In this document: in pieces, positions 14,321 to 15,195 of the stretch
How positions within the stretch are numbered: position 1 is the stretch's first letter
Layout of the letters: each line of letters starts with the position of its first letter
Source: an uncultured bacterium
GTDB taxonomy: Bacteria > Patescibacteriota > Patescibacteriia > CAIQCM01
NCBI GenBank assembly: GCA_903870305.1
Contig: CAIQCM010000001.1
Location: forward strand, 1-15,195
Direction of reading: 5' to 3'
Length of the DNA stretch: 15,195 bases
Notes under the pieces: model-generated
What the model was told of the DNA's origin: nothing
What the model saw: the letters and a program-made list of their open reading frames with translations, nothing else
The model's database searches: none
Translations under genes and position numbers: made by a program

Positions 14321-14350
14321 TTGACGCATTGGTATAAAATACGATAGAAT
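14321..14350 (+). promoter_or_regulatory. Sigma-70-type promoter for lysS
   Basis: TTGACG at 14321-14326 and TAGAAT at 14345-14350 each match the consensus at five of six positions, with an 18-base spacer. Only 11 bases separate the -10 from the ATG at 14362, so the untranslated leader would be about five bases or fewer. Confidence 0.65.
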
Positions 14351-14361
14351 TACCTCATATT

Positions 14362-14970
14362 ATGTCCAGACAACAAGAGGAAGAAGTCGCGCGAAAGGTT
14401 AAGCTCCAAAAGCTTTTGGACGCGGGCATTGATCCGTATCCGGCCAAGTTTGACCGATCGCACCAGCTTTCGGCCGTCATCTCTCAATTTGATGACCTCT
14501 TAAAAGAGGGGACGATTATTACGGTTGCCGGACGGCTGAAGGCGTTCCGCGGTCATGGGGGGCTGACTTTTGCGACGATCGAGGACGGAACCGTGCCGAT
14601 GCAGATCGCGTTTCATAAAGATATATTGGGTGAAAATATTTATGACACGGTTTTGCCGTGCCTCGACCTGGGCGACTTTATCGGCGTTGAAGGAAAAGTT
14701 TTTACGACCAAGCGCGGCGAACGTTCGGTCGATGTTCATAAGCTTGCCGTGCTCACCAAGTCGCTTTTGCCGCTTCCGGAAAAATGGCATGGGCTTACCG
14801 ACACGGAAGTGCGTTACAGGAAGCGCTATCTGGACTTGATCTCGAACCCGGAAGTTCGCGATATTTTTAAAAAGCGTTCGCTCATCGTGAAGACGATCCG
14901 CTCGTTCCTTGATGCGGAGGGATGGGTAATGACTTTTCAATATTCTCAAAAGATGCAAAGGTACGAATAG
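14362..14970 (+). CDS. lysS: Lysine--tRNA ligase, truncated after about 189 codons
   Basis: The first 189 residues are clearly class II LysS. The N-terminal OB-fold anticodon-binding domain covers about 45-150 (TIITVAGRLKAFRGHGGLTF and IEDGTVPMQIAF). The start of the catalytic domain follows, with LTDTEVRYRKRYLDLISNPE and IRSFLDAEGWV. In intact enzymes this point continues directly into the E-V-E-T-P motif; instead the frame runs through 14 unrelated codons to a TAG at 14968-14970. All three class II motifs are missing, so this product could not charge tRNA. The break at about 14922-14930 coincides with a change of base composition and the start of an HsdR-like frame. An assembly join is likelier than a natural pseudogene, because lysS is essential. 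Confidence 0.9.
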   Translation: MSRQQEEEVARKVKLQKLLDAGIDPYPAKFDRSHQLSAVISQFDDLLKEGTIITVAGRLKAFRGHGGLTFATIEDGTVPMQIAFHKDILGENIYDTVLPCLDLGDFIGVEGKVFTTKRGERSVDVHKLAVLTKSLLPLPEKWHGLTDTEVRYRKRYLDLISNPEVRDIFKKRSLIVKTIRSFLDAEGWVMTFQYSQKMQRYE

Positions 14971-15195
14971 AACCGCTTGATATTAGAAGAAGGGGTGGAG
15001 TTCCAATGAGTGGTAGTGTATTTTTTACAATATTTCAAACTTTTATGAGTGGACCAAACAATACTCCTTATTATGGAGAATATCCACCAGACTTTTTTGA
15101 TTTAATTATAATCGATGAATGTCATAGGGGTGGAGCAAACGATGAAAGTAATTGGCGTGGAATATTAGAATACTTTTCTCCTGCAACTCAACCTC
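14925..15195 (+). CDS. hsdR: Type I restriction enzyme R subunit (HsdR), internal fragment
   Basis: A second frame, offset by two bases from lysS, is open from the break to the end of the window. Its 90 residues begin G-N-D-F-S and contain EYPPDFFDLIIIDECHRGGA, the DEAD/H helicase motif II region of EcoKI-type HsdR. They continue with DESNWRGILEYFSPATQ, which family members extend into the motif III T-A-T-P. HsdR is the ATP-driven translocase and nuclease of type I restriction systems. Both the N-terminal nuclease region and the C-terminus are missing. Only 14 of 88 third codon positions are G or C, against 19 of the last 30 lysS codons, so this DNA comes from a different sequence background. 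Confidence 0.85.

Noticed and set aside
14925..15195. LysS-HsdR fusion protein
   Set aside because: The two frames are offset by two bases, and the lysS frame meets a TAG at 14968-14970, so no fusion product could be made without a frameshift.

Overview
The window looks like a contig from an uncultivated bacterium of the Candidate Phyla Radiation (Patescibacteria), probably Parcubacteria-like. This is an inference from gene content. The signs are a compact layout, a four-helix membrane family directly before mreB, a short PIF1-like helicase, DUF5666 proteins, and MacAB-like exporter genes with no TolC or outer-membrane gene in sight. Most genes are moderately GC-rich. Gene starts almost entirely lack Shine-Dalgarno sequences. 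No tRNA, rRNA, CRISPR array or insertion sequence was seen, and no gap exceeds 300 bases.

Left half, plus strand (1-8342). The window opens inside the C-terminal PD-(D/E)XK nuclease domain of a UvrD/AddB-type protein. A possible DUF721-like protein follows, then a cell-shape operon: a four-helix membrane protein, mreB, mreC, mreD and a class B penicillin-binding protein (PBP2). After a heptad-repeat hairpin come greA with its own promoter, a small EamA/SMR-like membrane protein, a YgjP-like metallopeptidase and a PIF1-like helicase. A perfect 14-bp-stem hairpin closes this half and serves both converging units.

Right half, minus strand (14253 down to 8426). One tightly packed operon runs: ECF sigma factor, small membrane protein (candidate anti-sigma factor), DUF5666 protein, HlyD/MacA-like adaptor with an enlarged hairpin, MacB/LolD-type ATPase, MacB-type permease, second DUF5666 protein. 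Gaps are 1-4 bases for most of its length. The layout suggests a self-regulated envelope-stress or export module in a cell that probably has a single membrane.

Right edge. A divergent lysS starts at 14362 from a good promoter only 11 bases upstream. It breaks after about 189 codons and joins, out of frame and with a sharp drop in GC3, to the interior of a type I restriction HsdR subunit. Neither gene has its natural end at the join, so a chimeric assembly is the likeliest explanation.

The most unusual non-coding signal is a set of four arrays with a strict 7-base period, each with a different word, and each lying at or within two bases of a stop codon (around 313-380, 5444-5528, 8343-8377, 8928-8958). 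Two of them are inverted pairs forming long hairpins with 31-base arms.
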